This document shows, piece by piece, positions 1-8,486 of a DNA stretch of 48,099 nucleotides. The DNA is from a virus, in IMG/VR virus record IMGVR_UViG_3300034200_000904, positions 1 to 48,099 of that record; one strand, given 5' to 3'. Position 1 is the stretch's first letter. The number at the start of each line of letters is the position of its first letter. The position numbers were made by a program, and so were the translations under genes. A model generated the notes under the pieces. It did not search any database and was not told the DNA's origin. It saw only the letters and a list, made by a program, of their open reading frames with translations.

Positions 1-1
1 T

Positions 2-988
2 CAAAGTCTTGCAACTAAGATTAAACGAAAAAGTTATACTATAAGTAATCACAGATTCGTTTACAAAGATCATGATTGTATTTTACCTGGTGAATGTTTA
101 CCTATTGAATGGGGTCGAGGGTGTATCTTTCAATGTACATTCTGCAGAGACCCTGGATTAGGAAAAAGACCAGGAACAGATGAAAAAGATATTAACTTAA
201 TGGTGGACGAATTTGTGGAAATGTATGAAAGATTCGGAACTACTAGTTATTATTTTTTAGATGATACATTTAACGCAAGTTTGGACAGGTTAGAATCTTT
301 AGAAAAAGTTTATAATAAGTTACCTTTTAAATTAGAATTTTTAGCATATAATAGGGCAGATTTATTAGATAAGCACTCTCATACTCAAGATATTTTATAT
401 CATTGCGGACAAAGAGGCGCATTATTCGGTATAGAAACATTTCACCCAGATGCAGCTAAAAAAATATCTAAACCTTGGAGTGCTCGTCGCGGTAAAGACT
501 TTTTATTAGAAATTCAAGATAAGTGGAAAAATACACACATAGATTGTCATTTTATAGCTGGTCTTCCAGGAGAAAATATTGAACATCTTTTAGAAACAGC
601 TAACTGGTTAAAGAATACAAAATTAGGATTTTACTGGTTTATACCCTTGATCATGATGCAGGATCAAAAACAAGGATTATGGGAAAAAAATTCAGAACAA
701 TTCGAAATAACATGGAAAGATCCAAAAAATCCTTTTAATTGGGAGTGGAACGAATGGAATTATACTAAAGCATATAATACTGCTGCACTGTTAAACAGAG
801 TAGTAGATGCACATTCTAAATTTTCAATGTGGAATTTAGGAAGTTTTAAAACTATCGGAATAAACATGACGGATTGTATCAATAAAGATATTTCGTATGT
901 TTATAACAATTTTGGAGATGTGTACGATCACGAACAACGATTGTTCAAACAGTACAAAACAATATTAGAAACTAAGGCCGGCAGATAA
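2..988 (+). CDS. Radical SAM domain protein, 5' end outside window
   Basis: The reading frame is open from the second base of the window, so the N-terminus is missing. An early codon run reads GRGCIFQCTFCRD, the C-x3-C-x2-C motif that binds the 4Fe-4S cluster of radical SAM enzymes, and GLPGE further on fits the family's SAM-binding barrel. Starting at the first internal ATG (200) would delete the cluster-binding cysteines, so that ATG is not the real start. About 328 codons are visible. Many B12-dependent radical SAM proteins have a cobalamin domain before this motif, but whether one exists here lies outside the window. The substrate is unknown. The gene precedes uvsX, which has its own promoter. 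Confidence 0.8.
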   Translation, partial: QSLATKIKRKSYTISNHRFVYKDHDCILPGECLPIEWGRGCIFQCTFCRDPGLGKRPGTDEKDINLMVDEFVEMYERFGTTSYYFLDDTFNASLDRLESLEKVYNKLPFKLEFLAYNRADLLDKHSHTQDILYHCGQRGALFGIETFHPDAAKKISKPWSARRGKDFLLEIQDKWKNTHIDCHFIAGLPGENIEHLLETANWLKNTKLGFYWFIPLIMMQDQKQGLWEKNSEQFEITWKDPKNPFNWEWNEWNYTKAYNTAALLNRVVDAHSKFSMWNLGSFKTIGINMTDCINKDISYVYNNFGDVYDHEQRLFKQYKTILETKAGR

Positions 989-997
989 TCAAAAACT

Positions 998-1026
998 TTG
1001 ACAGGCATTAATTATTATTTTATTAT
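998..1026 (+). promoter_or_regulatory. sigma70-type promoter for uvsX
   Basis: TTGACA, a 17-bp spacer and TATTAT lie between the radical SAM stop codon and the uvsX ribosome binding site (AGGGAGA). Spacing and boxes match the host vegetative consensus, so uvsX can be transcribed early without phage factors. Confidence 0.75.
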
Positions 1027-1044
1027 TACATAGGGAGAACTAAT

Positions 1045-2094
1045 ATGGCAAAAGCATTTGATTTAACAAAATTTCGTAAGACATTAACTAAAAGTATTGA
1101 CGGGTTGGGTGTAGGATTCAACGATCCTACAGATTGGGTTTCAACAGGAAATTATGCATTGAACTATCTTATTAGCGGAGACTTTAACAAAGGCGTTCCG
1201 CTGGGCAAAGTTACTGTATTTGCAGGAGAAAGTGGCGCTGGCAAAAGTTACATTTGTTCGGGTAATTTAGTCAGACATGCACAAGAACAAGGCATATATG
1301 TAATTTTAATTGATAGTGAAAATGCACTTGATGAAGATTGGTTGAAGGCACTTGGCGTAGATACTAGCGAAGAAAAACTTCTTAAACTTAATATGGCTAT
1401 GATTGACGATGTAGCAAAAACTATAAATGAGTTTATGAAGGAATATAGAACAATGGAGGATCGTCCAAAAGTCTTGTTTGTAATTGACAGTCTTGGAATG
1501 TTGTTAACACCTACAGATGTTAATCAATTTGAAGCAGGAGATTTAAAAGGTGATATGGGCAGAAAACCTAAGGCGCTCACGGCGCTGGTTCGTAATTGTG
1601 TTAATATGTTTGGTAGTGCTAATGTTGGTCTTATCGCTACAAATCACACATATGCTAGTCAAGATATGTTCGATCCTGACGACAAGATTTCAGGAGGACA
1701 AGGATTCATTTACGCAAGTTCTATTGTGGTTGCCATGAAAAAGTTGAAACTAAAAGAGGACGAAGATGGCAATAAAATCAGTGAAGTACGAGGAATTCGT
1801 GCAGCTTGTAAAGTAATGAAAACACGATACGCAAAACCTTTTGAAAGTGTACAAGTAAAAATTCCTTATGAAACAGGTATGAATCCTTACAGCGGATTAG
1901 TAGATCTATCTGAAGCCAAAGGGTATCTTAAAAAAGATGGTAACCGACTTTCATTTACAACAAACGATGGAGAAATACTTAAATATTATCGAAAAGAATG
2001 GGAACGTAACGAAGAAAACTGCTTAGATAAATTAATGGTAGATTTTGATAAAATAAAAGTAACTATATCAGAGGAGTTAGTTGAACATGAATGA
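1045..2094 (+). CDS. uvsX: UvsX RecA-like recombinase
   Basis: A 349-residue strand-exchange ATPase of T4 UvsX type (the T4 protein is 391 residues). The Walker A motif GESGAGKS is at residues 61-68, and a Walker B strand ending in VLFVIDSLGML is near 140-152. The body continues with SGGQGFIYASS and a RecA-core C-terminal half. UvsX forms filaments on single-stranded DNA and drives recombination-dependent replication with UvsY, UvsW, gp41 and gp61, homologues of all of which are encoded in this window. The start has an AGGGAG ribosome binding site 7-8 bases upstream. The stop overlaps the next gene. Confidence 0.95.
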   Translation: MAKAFDLTKFRKTLTKSIDGLGVGFNDPTDWVSTGNYALNYLISGDFNKGVPLGKVTVFAGESGAGKSYICSGNLVRHAQEQGIYVILIDSENALDEDWLKALGVDTSEEKLLKLNMAMIDDVAKTINEFMKEYRTMEDRPKVLFVIDSLGMLLTPTDVNQFEAGDLKGDMGRKPKALTALVRNCVNMFGSANVGLIATNHTYASQDMFDPDDKISGGQGFIYASSIVVAMKKLKLKEDEDGNKISEVRGIRAACKVMKTRYAKPFESVQVKIPYETGMNPYSGLVDLSEAKGYLKKDGNRLSFTTNDGEILKYYRKEWERNEENCLDKLMVDFDKIKVTISEELVEHE

Positions 2095-2335
2095 AAATCA
2101 GATTGCAGATATTTGGATGCTGTTTAAAGAATATTTAGATAAAAAAACAATAGAATTAGCAGCCGAACGATATGTGGATTTGTTAGCAGATAACGGTATT
2201 AGTGATAAAGTACTTCACTCAGCTATTGGTTTCGATGAAGCATTAGACGAAGCTATTGAGTATTACTTAGATGAAGATTCAGAAGACCACGACGATGAAG
2301 ATTCAGAAGACGACTGGGACGATTACGAAAATTAA
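2087..2335 (+). CDS. Small acidic protein between uvsX and uvsY
   Basis: An 82-residue unrecognised protein. The start is taken at the ATG that overlaps the uvsX stop, with GAGGAG upstream; a TTG six bases earlier is also in frame. The last 25 residues are almost all Asp/Glu (DEDSEDHDDEDSEDDWDD), while the first 55 are predicted helical. Acidic tails of this kind occur on proteins that contact single-strand binding proteins or mimic DNA. Its position between uvsX and uvsY suggests a replication or recombination accessory, which is inference. Confidence 0.75.
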   Translation: MNENQIADIWMLFKEYLDKKTIELAAERYVDLLADNGISDKVLHSAIGFDEALDEAIEYYLDEDSEDHDDEDSEDDWDDYEN

Positions 2336-2337
2336 TT

Positions 2338-2793
2338 ATGTCCTGGTATTCAAAAATAAGTAAAGATATATCTTATATTCCAGATGCCGTAGTGTATTAT
2401 GAAGCCGAATTGGAGGCAGCAAGGAATGATAGCCGTATCGCGGGTAATATTGAAAAGGCAGCTGCTAATATGCCAGGCATCGTGGAATTAAGATATAGTC
2501 AACTACAAGAAATTGAAGCAGTATTAGAATATCTTAATATTGAACTTCGAAGACTAAAAAGTCAACATTTTCGCAAATATTTAGAAAACTATCAACGAGC
2601 ATTAAGCTCTCGAGATTGCGAAAAATATGTCGAAGGTGAGTCAGATGTGGTTGATTTTGAAAAGATAATCAATGAGTTTGCCTTACTTAGAAATAAATGG
2701 TTAGGAATCACTAAAGCTTTAGACATTAAACAATGGCAGTTATCTAACATAATCAAACTTCGAGTAGCCGGAATGGAAGACGCTAGTCTTTGA
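2338..2793 (+). CDS. uvsY: UvsY-like recombination mediator
   Basis: A 151-residue, all-helical basic/acidic protein. It contains the pattern PGIVELRYSQLQEIEAVLEY then LNIELRRLKSQHFRKYLE, which I recognise from UvsY proteins of T4-like phages of aquatic bacteria. T4 UvsY is 137 residues. It helps UvsX displace gp32 and load on single-stranded DNA. Its place one gene after uvsX supports the call. The assignment rests on remembered family pattern, not a search. The stop is TGA, and a late-promoter element follows before the next gene. Confidence 0.75.
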   Translation: MSWYSKISKDISYIPDAVVYYEAELEAARNDSRIAGNIEKAAANMPGIVELRYSQLQEIEAVLEYLNIELRRLKSQHFRKYLENYQRALSSRDCEKYVEGESDVVDFEKIINEFALLRNKWLGITKALDIKQWQLSNIIKLRVAGMEDASL

Positions 2794-2798
2794 CCCAA

Positions 2799-2806
2799 TA
2801 TAAATA
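2799..2806 (+). promoter_or_regulatory. T4-type late promoter TATAAATA
   Basis: An exact TATAAATA octamer ends 5 bases before the ATG of the nucleotidyltransferase-cupin gene. In T4, the gp55 late sigma factor recognises this octamer at -13 to -6, so transcription would begin at or next to the start codon, giving a leaderless mRNA. No other promoter is visible in this 18-base gap. Confidence 0.55.
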
Positions 2807-2811
2807 TCAGC

Positions 2812-3576
2812 ATGAAAAAAATCGTGTTGATAACAGGTGGATTTGATCCGATCCATTCTGGACATATATCTTACATTCAAGAAGCCAGTAAACTAGGAGA
2901 TTTACTAGTTATTGGTGTAAATTCCGATCAATGGTTAGCTCGTAAAAAAGGTAAATGTTTTATGCCTTTAATGGAACGTGCTAATATTTTGCGTAATATT
3001 AAAGGGGTCGATTTTGTCATCGATTTTGATGATAACGACAATACAGCTAACCATGCTATATGGATGGTCAGACAAAGTTATCCTCAAGATCATATTATTT
3101 TTGCTAACGGTGGCGATCGCACAGCATTAAATATTCCAGAAATGGATATCACAGACAATCACCTAGAGTTTGCCTTTGGTGTCGGCGGATCTGATAAGAA
3201 AAATTCTAGTTCATGGATATTAGAAGAATGGAAATATCCTACAACACAGAGGCCTTGGGGATATTATCGAATATTGCATGAAAACAATACAGAAGTTAAA
3301 GTAAAAGAACTTACTGTAAATCCCGGACAATCGTTGTCTATGCAAAAGCATCAAGATAGATCAGAACATTGGTTTATTGTCGAAGGTACAGCGGAAGTAT
3401 ATACTATAAATCGCAAAAGCGATCACGAATTTGTAGGAACCTTTCATAAACATCAATCATTACATATTAAAAAAGAAGAATGGCACCAATTATGTAATCC
3501 GTCGTCTACTCCTTTAAAAATAGTAGAAATACAGTATGGAACTAATTGTGTAGAAGAGGACATAGAAAGAAAATGA
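2812..3576 (+). CDS. Nucleotidyltransferase-cupin fusion (RfaE/TagD-like N-terminus, mannose-isomerase-like cupin C-terminus)
   Basis: A 254-residue two-domain protein. Residues 1-125 are a cytidylyl/adenylyltransferase: GGFDPIHSGH at 9-18 carries the HxGH nucleotide-binding motif, and MERANILRNI resembles the family's second motif. Residues about 145-250 are a double-stranded beta-helix cupin beginning RPWGYY, as in type II phosphomannose isomerase and ManC C-termini, with histidines near 180-186 and 225. The first domain type couples CTP or ATP to a sugar phosphate or glycerol phosphate. The cupin may isomerise or epimerise the sugar. Fusion of the two is unusual. It heads a block of glycosyltransferases and overlaps the next gene by ATGA. 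Confidence 0.8.
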   Translation: MKKIVLITGGFDPIHSGHISYIQEASKLGDLLVIGVNSDQWLARKKGKCFMPLMERANILRNIKGVDFVIDFDDNDNTANHAIWMVRQSYPQDHIIFANGGDRTALNIPEMDITDNHLEFAFGVGGSDKKNSSSWILEEWKYPTTQRPWGYYRILHENNTEVKVKELTVNPGQSLSMQKHQDRSEHWFIVEGTAEVYTINRKSDHEFVGTFHKHQSLHIKKEEWHQLCNPSSTPLKIVEIQYGTNCVEEDIERK

Positions 3577-5213
3577 AAGTATATGTTGGGTACGATTCTA
3601 GAGAAGATATTGCCTATGAAATTTGTAAATATTCTATTCATAGAAGAAGTTCGGGTGTACAAGTCGAACCTTTAGATCAGCAAGAACTTAGAGAACAAAA
3701 AATCTATACAAGGGAAGTAGATCCATTAAGTTCAACGGAATTTACTTTTACAAGATTTTTAGTTCCTTATCTTTCCGAATATAAAGGATGGGCCATATTT
3801 TGTGATTGTGATTTTTTGTTTTTAGAAGATATAACTAAATTATTTGAAGTTGCTTGGAGAAAGGAAAATCAGCAATATGCTGTAATGTGTGTTCATCACG
3901 AATATAATCCAACAAATTCTACCAAGATGGATAATCAAACACAACATTTATATCCTAGAAAAAATTGGAGCTCGTTGATTTTGTTTAACTGTCAACATCC
4001 TTCGAATCAACTACTAACTCCAGAACTAGTTAACAGTCAAACTGGAGCATTCTTACATAGATTTCAATGGCTTAAAGATGAAGAGATAGGTACAATCAAC
4101 CATGAATGGAACTGGTTAGTAAATTGGTACCACGAACCTAAAGACGGTTCGCCTAAAGCTATTCATTATACTGAAGGCGGTCCTTGGTTTCCTAATTATC
4201 TTAATTGCGAATACGGTGCTACATGGCTTCAAGAAAAATATGAATATTTAAAACATACTGCACCAGCTCCTCTACTAAGCCCGTACGAATCTGTTCCAGA
4301 TGAAATTAAAAATATTTTTGACAGTATATTGAAATATAGGGTGGACCCATCCGGAAGTTATTATAATATTACTACAAAAAGCATAGTAGAACAAATTAAA
4401 AATTTAACAGTAGATTCTATAATTTCTGTTAATTCAGATAGTAACGAAGTAAAATATTTGGAGAAAGGACATATGTACGACCCTATTTTACAAAATTTTG
4501 TATTAGGAGCTGGAGGTCAAATTAGTACTTGGGACATCGCCGAGCCTAAATCTCAACCTGTACTTTTAAGAGGAATTACTAAACGTAAACAAATGAAAAG
4601 CTGTCAAGAAATTGGAAGAGATTTCTATTATATAGATACAGGATATTTTGGAAACGGTCGTAAAAAATTATATCATAGGGTTACAAAAAACTCCATGCAA
4701 AATATAGGACCTGTGTTAGATAGACCAGCAGACAGATTCGAAGCCACCGGAATGAGCTTAACAAAGTTTAGAAGAGGATCTAGTATTCTTCTTTGTCCGC
4801 CTAGTGCTAAGGCGATGGCATTTTATGAATTAGATTTAGACGAATGGTTGACTACTACTATTAACACTATAAAACAGTATACTGATAGGCCGATAATAAC
4901 AAGAATTAAAAAAGGTCGTGCAGAAAGAGTAACTACTGACACAATGGAAATGGCGTTATCTCGTGATGTGCATTGTTTAGTGACTTTTAACAGTATAGCT
5001 GCTACAGAAGCATTATTGTTAGGAAAACCTGCATTTACTTTAGGACCAAATGCTGCACAAAGCCTTTGCCTGTCAGATTTGTCAAAAATTGAAACACCTT
5101 ACATACCAACACTCGATGAAGTGCATCACTGGGCATGTCATTTAGCATACGCACAATTTACCGTAGACGAAATGCGATCAGGATTAGCTTGGAGAATTGT
5201 AAGTGAAACATGA
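3573..5213 (+). CDS. Two-domain glycosyltransferase (GT8-like N-terminus, KpsS-like C-terminus)
   Basis: A 546-residue protein. The start is taken at the ATG overlapping the previous stop (ATGA) rather than at an upstream ATG inside that gene. The N-terminal part MKVYVGYDSRED plus FCDCDFLF (DxD at residues 78-80) is typical of a GT-A nucleotide-sugar transferase. From about residue 290 a second domain resembles the next gene and the one at 7.6 kb (KQYTDRPII, then FNSIAATEALLLGKPAF). In this copy the RPHPG motif of its relatives is replaced by TRIKKG, so the second domain may be catalytically altered. Confidence 0.75.
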   Translation: MKVYVGYDSREDIAYEICKYSIHRRSSGVQVEPLDQQELREQKIYTREVDPLSSTEFTFTRFLVPYLSEYKGWAIFCDCDFLFLEDITKLFEVAWRKENQQYAVMCVHHEYNPTNSTKMDNQTQHLYPRKNWSSLILFNCQHPSNQLLTPELVNSQTGAFLHRFQWLKDEEIGTINHEWNWLVNWYHEPKDGSPKAIHYTEGGPWFPNYLNCEYGATWLQEKYEYLKHTAPAPLLSPYESVPDEIKNIFDSILKYRVDPSGSYYNITTKSIVEQIKNLTVDSIISVNSDSNEVKYLEKGHMYDPILQNFVLGAGGQISTWDIAEPKSQPVLLRGITKRKQMKSCQEIGRDFYYIDTGYFGNGRKKLYHRVTKNSMQNIGPVLDRPADRFEATGMSLTKFRRGSSILLCPPSAKAMAFYELDLDEWLTTTINTIKQYTDRPIITRIKKGRAERVTTDTMEMALSRDVHCLVTFNSIAATEALLLGKPAFTLGPNAAQSLCLSDLSKIETPYIPTLDEVHHWACHLAYAQFTVDEMRSGLAWRIVSET

Positions 5214-6108
5214 TGTCATAGTTTATAAAAGTAGTGTGTTAAATTTAAACAAGCACCCAAGAAAAGAAAGTTGTTTACAAAGTTTTGCAGATGGTGCAAA
5301 ATTATTAGGAGCTAATGTTCATGTTGAAAATTCTTATAAGTATACTCCTAGTAAGTTAGCAGTTATTCTTGGATGGGTCACACAAGACAAAACTACTCCT
5401 AATGTTCTTTTACGACAACAGATTGTAGAAGAACAAAAAAAGATAGGCGGTCGAACTATGTGTATTGATGCAGGTTGTTGGAAATATGCAGATCTAGAAA
5501 ATAGGTTTTTAAGATATAGTTTAGACGGACCATTTTATGATCAAGCGGAATATGCTAATAAACACAGCGATTCTAAACCATGGAAAAAAATTAGTAAATC
5601 ATTGCAAATAGATATCAAACCTTGGAGGACAAAAGGTAGACATATTTTAATTTGTATGCAAAGAGACGGAGGATTTAGTATGAAAAATCTAGATCCCGTG
5701 GTATGGTTAGATCAAAAAATAAAAGAAATACGTCAATATACAGACAGACCTATAATAATTAGACCTCATCCAGGAAAACCTCAAGATTTTTCAAAATTTG
5801 TACAAAGTAATATTACAGTTATGGATAGTAAATCAGTTCCGTTAACTCATAGTATGCATAAGGCATGGGCCGCAGTATTTTTTAATAGTTCTAGTGCAGT
5901 AGCAGCTATATGCGAAGGTATTCCTATTTTTATCGATGATTCAAGTTGTGTAGCAAAAGCAGTTGCTAATATGTCTATAAAAAATATCGAAAATCCTGAA
6001 ATGTTTGAAAGAGATCAATGGTTATTTGACTTAGCCGCAGCGCACTGGAACGACGACGATGGAAAAACTGGTAGAATTTACCAAAAATTTAGGCCTTTTT
6101 TGATTTAA
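5203..6108 (+). CDS. KpsS-like capsule/CDP-glycerol-type glycosyltransferase, copy 2
   Basis: A 301-residue protein that starts at GTG inside the end of the preceding gene; the nearby ATG is out of frame. Landmarks are ILICMQRDGG, then WLDQKIKEIRQYTDRPIIIR followed by PHPGK, and a late NSSSAVAAICEGIPIF. These fit the GT-B fold of capsule polysaccharide export/synthesis KpsS or TagF-like transferases. It is a clear relative of its left neighbour's C-terminal half and of the gene at 7.6 kb. The acceptor is unknown. Its 3' end overlaps the convergent FkbM gene by 20 bases. Confidence 0.7.
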   Translation: MKHDVIVYKSSVLNLNKHPRKESCLQSFADGAKLLGANVHVENSYKYTPSKLAVILGWVTQDKTTPNVLLRQQIVEEQKKIGGRTMCIDAGCWKYADLENRFLRYSLDGPFYDQAEYANKHSDSKPWKKISKSLQIDIKPWRTKGRHILICMQRDGGFSMKNLDPVVWLDQKIKEIRQYTDRPIIIRPHPGKPQDFSKFVQSNITVMDSKSVPLTHSMHKAWAAVFFNSSSAVAAICEGIPIFIDDSSCVAKAVANMSIKNIENPEMFERDQWLFDLAAAHWNDDDGKTGRIYQKFRPFLI

Positions 6109-6748
6109 GAATCCAATCTTTATTATATTGTTCTATAACCTCATATCCCCATTTATTTAAAAGTTTAATACTAGTTAAATCTTTCATGTCGTCTTGATAC
6201 TCGTGTTTTTGTTGTTCAATAACAAGGATTGGAAGATTATTTTCTATTGTTTGTTGCGCACCCAGTAATATTTGTTCTTCAAATCCTTCGACGTCAATCT
6301 TAATCATATCTATATCTTTGAAATTAAAACTGTCTAAAGTTTTCATAGATATTTCACCTTTTCCATAAGAAGTTAGATCAACATGACTGTGTCCTGTATT
6401 ACCTGCAACAATATTCATGTTAATTAATGTTTCTTCTTTGCCTAATGCGTTATCATATAGCGTATAATTTTTTAATTTAACATTTTTCACAAAACATTTT
6501 CTAAAATCACGCACTGGTTCAAACGCAATGACATGATTAAATTCTTTTACTAAATCGCAAGCCCACAATCCTACGTTCGCACCAATATCTATACAATATC
6601 TTCTTTTTTCACAAATTTTTACAGCAGCATCTCTAGCTCGCCACTGATATCGTAACACATTATCTTTCTTTAAGCTTTTATCCAGCATCTTTGGAAAATG
6701 ATCGTCGTAAGCCGGAAAATAAAACCCGTGATATTCTTTTAATCCCAT
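6089..6748 (-). CDS. FkbM-family methyltransferase
   Basis: A 219-residue class I SAM-dependent methyltransferase. CIDIGANVGLWACDLV is motif I, IAFEPV is motif II, and DMIKIDVEGFEEQIL is the FkbM signature region. FkbM enzymes O-methylate sugars or polyketides, and in phages they usually sit in glycan-modifying islands. It is the second gene of a two-gene minus-strand cassette, starting directly after the stop of its upstream partner, and is embedded in an otherwise plus-strand region. A second FkbM gene lies at 12.0 kb. Confidence 0.85.
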   Translation of the reverse strand: MGLKEYHGFYFPAYDDHFPKMLDKSLKKDNVLRYQWRARDAAVKICEKRRYCIDIGANVGLWACDLVKEFNHVIAFEPVRDFRKCFVKNVKLKNYTLYDNALGKEETLINMNIVAGNTGHSHVDLTSYGKGEISMKTLDSFNFKDIDMIKIDVEGFEEQILLGAQQTIENNLPILVIEQQKHEYQDDMKDLTSIKLLNKWGYEVIEQYNKDWILKSKKA

Positions 6749-7558
6749 TTAATTTGTCCAATATTTTTCGTTTCTTTTAACTACAAGGTCCGTAGGCATA
6801 CTTTTACCGGTTTTTTTACGTGCTCCTTTAAGATGATCGAGGTATGCACCCCAAGCACTATTGATTAAAGGGTGACCTTCTCCTTTAATAAGATTTTTTG
6901 ACCAATCTAACGAGTTTAAAGGAACATCTTTCCTTACAGCGTCGAACACAAAACTGTCGTGCCACTCGTCTAAGGTAAAAATACCGTTTTCGGCTTTATC
7001 ATAATACTCTTGAAACCTTTTTAAAAATCTTTTTGTCTGTTTCTTATGAAGATTTAACGAATACAAACCACATTCACTAAATTTTCCTTCCCTTCCTAAA
7101 AAGCAAAGATCGTTTTCTTCAGGAATTAGAGAATTTAACACATTTTCGTCAACGGGACTATGACAAATCATGTCTGCATCCATCCAAATTAAAATATCTG
7201 CATCGCAATTAGCTGCACAATGAAAAATACTGTAAACTTTGTGACTAAATCTTACCGCATCCCATTTGAAACCTTTTCCGGCATCTCTTCTTTTGCTTCT
7301 AACTGGGTCTTGACTAACATCACCATTGGCTTTAGGGACATTTTTCCACTTATTTTTAAAATCCACTAAAGGTTGACTAGCTGAATGTAAATCTCTTACA
7401 ATTAAGTTAACACCGGTCTCGGCAATCTCGCAATCTTCGGTGTACACATATAAAACAACCGACTGAGGCCATGTTTTTAAGAAAGTTTTTATGAACTTTT
7501 GAGCATATTGCTCATAACCTTTGGCATGAAAAGTTGTTACGACTGCATACTTTGGCAT
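6749..7558 (-). CDS. GT-A-type glycosyltransferase with DxD motif
   Basis: A 269-residue protein. The start is set at ATG followed by PKYAVV because ACGGAG lies 7 bases upstream; an in-frame ATG eight codons earlier lacks such a site. ILIWMDADMICHSPV contains the metal-binding DxD (MDADM) typical of sugar transferases. KWDAVRFSHKV precedes it, as in many uncharacterised phage and bacterial glycosyltransferases of about this size. Together with the adjacent FkbM gene it forms an inverted two-gene cassette in the glycan island. Confidence 0.7.
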   Translation of the reverse strand: MPKYAVVTTFHAKGYEQYAQKFIKTFLKTWPQSVVLYVYTEDCEIAETGVNLIVRDLHSASQPLVDFKNKWKNVPKANGDVSQDPVRSKRRDAGKGFKWDAVRFSHKVYSIFHCAANCDADILIWMDADMICHSPVDENVLNSLIPEENDLCFLGREGKFSECGLYSLNLHKKQTKRFLKRFQEYYDKAENGIFTLDEWHDSFVFDAVRKDVPLNSLDWSKNLIKGEGHPLINSAWGAYLDHLKGARKKTGKSMPTDLVVKRNEKYWTN

Positions 7559-7596
7559 TGTTACTCCGTTAAATACATACATTACTTATCAACTAT

Positions 7597-8454
7597 ATGA
7601 AACTGTCAATTTTTCCTCGATTTGGTGCTCAAAACTCTCGACCTGTATTTGCTGCTCTCGAAAAAGGTGCAAAAAATTTAGGGTTCGACTTAGTAGAACA
7701 CGATATGTCAGCCGATATACTAGTAATATGGTCAGTCTTATGGCATGGAAGAATGTTACAAAATAGACCCATATGGGAACATGCTCATCAGCAGAGAAAA
7801 AAACTATTGGTGTTAGAGATAGGATGTATTAAGAGAGGAGAAACATGGAGAGTAGGCCTTAATCATGTTAATAATTTAGGTTTTTTTGCTAACGAAACTA
7901 ATCTTATACCAGAAAGATCAAAAGCATTAGGTATTGAATTAAAGCCTTGGCAGTATAGTGGCTATAATATTTTGATATGTGGACAGCATACTAAAAGCGA
8001 ACAATGGGTACATCGAGCCGACCCTGTCCTCTGGTTAAAATCAACTATAGATTCCATAAAATCTTACTCTGATAAACCTATCGTATTCAGGCCCCACCCT
8101 CGCGATTGGTCCTGGGCAGCAAATTTTAAATACAAAGATGTAAAAATTAGAATACCAAAACATATATCGAATACTTATGATGATTTCGACTTCGATGAAG
8201 ATTTAAAAAATGCTTGGGCCGTAGTAAATCCTAGCTCAAATACCGGAATTTTAAGTATAATTAATGGTGTCCCAGCATTTGTAGGTAATGAAAGTTTAGC
8301 AGCACCTGTAGGTAACACAGATTTTTCAACAATAGATAGTCCAATCAGACCTAAGAGAGAGTTGTGGTTTGAAAAGTTTTGTCATACCGAATGGACTCTC
8401 GATGAAATTGCTCAGGGAATACCATTAAAGAGAATTTTCTTGTCTAATATTTGA
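7597..8454 (+). CDS. KpsS-like glycosyltransferase, copy 3
   Basis: A 285-residue relative of the 5.2-kb gene. NILICGQH, then DPVLWLKSTIDSIKSY, then KPIVFRPHPRDW and NPSSNTGILSIINGVPAF line up motif for motif. It retains the RPHP motif that the 546-residue protein has lost. The start ATG lies 38 bases from the divergent GT gene, and no clear ribosome binding site is seen. The stop TGA is contained in the -35 box of the promoter for the next gene. Confidence 0.7.
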   Translation: MKLSIFPRFGAQNSRPVFAALEKGAKNLGFDLVEHDMSADILVIWSVLWHGRMLQNRPIWEHAHQQRKKLLVLEIGCIKRGETWRVGLNHVNNLGFFANETNLIPERSKALGIELKPWQYSGYNILICGQHTKSEQWVHRADPVLWLKSTIDSIKSYSDKPIVFRPHPRDWSWAANFKYKDVKIRIPKHISNTYDDFDFDEDLKNAWAVVNPSSNTGILSIINGVPAFVGNESLAAPVGNTDFSTIDSPIRPKRELWFEKFCHTEWTLDEIAQGIPLKRIFLSNI

Positions 8455-8479
8455 CATTCGTGTAAAATTTGTTTATAAT
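8452..8479 (+). promoter_or_regulatory. Consensus sigma70 promoter (TTGACA-N16-TATAAT)
   Basis: Both hexamers are perfect. The -35 box includes the stop codon of the upstream gene. The expected transcription start, about 7 bases after the -10 box, coincides with the next ATG at 8487, so the transcript would be leaderless or nearly so. Confidence 0.65.
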
Positions 8480-8486
8480 TTATAAA

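Noticed and set aside
8469-8486. TTG start six codons upstream in the pre-uvsW gene
   Set aside because: It lies inside the promoter (-10 box), so it would not be in the main transcript.
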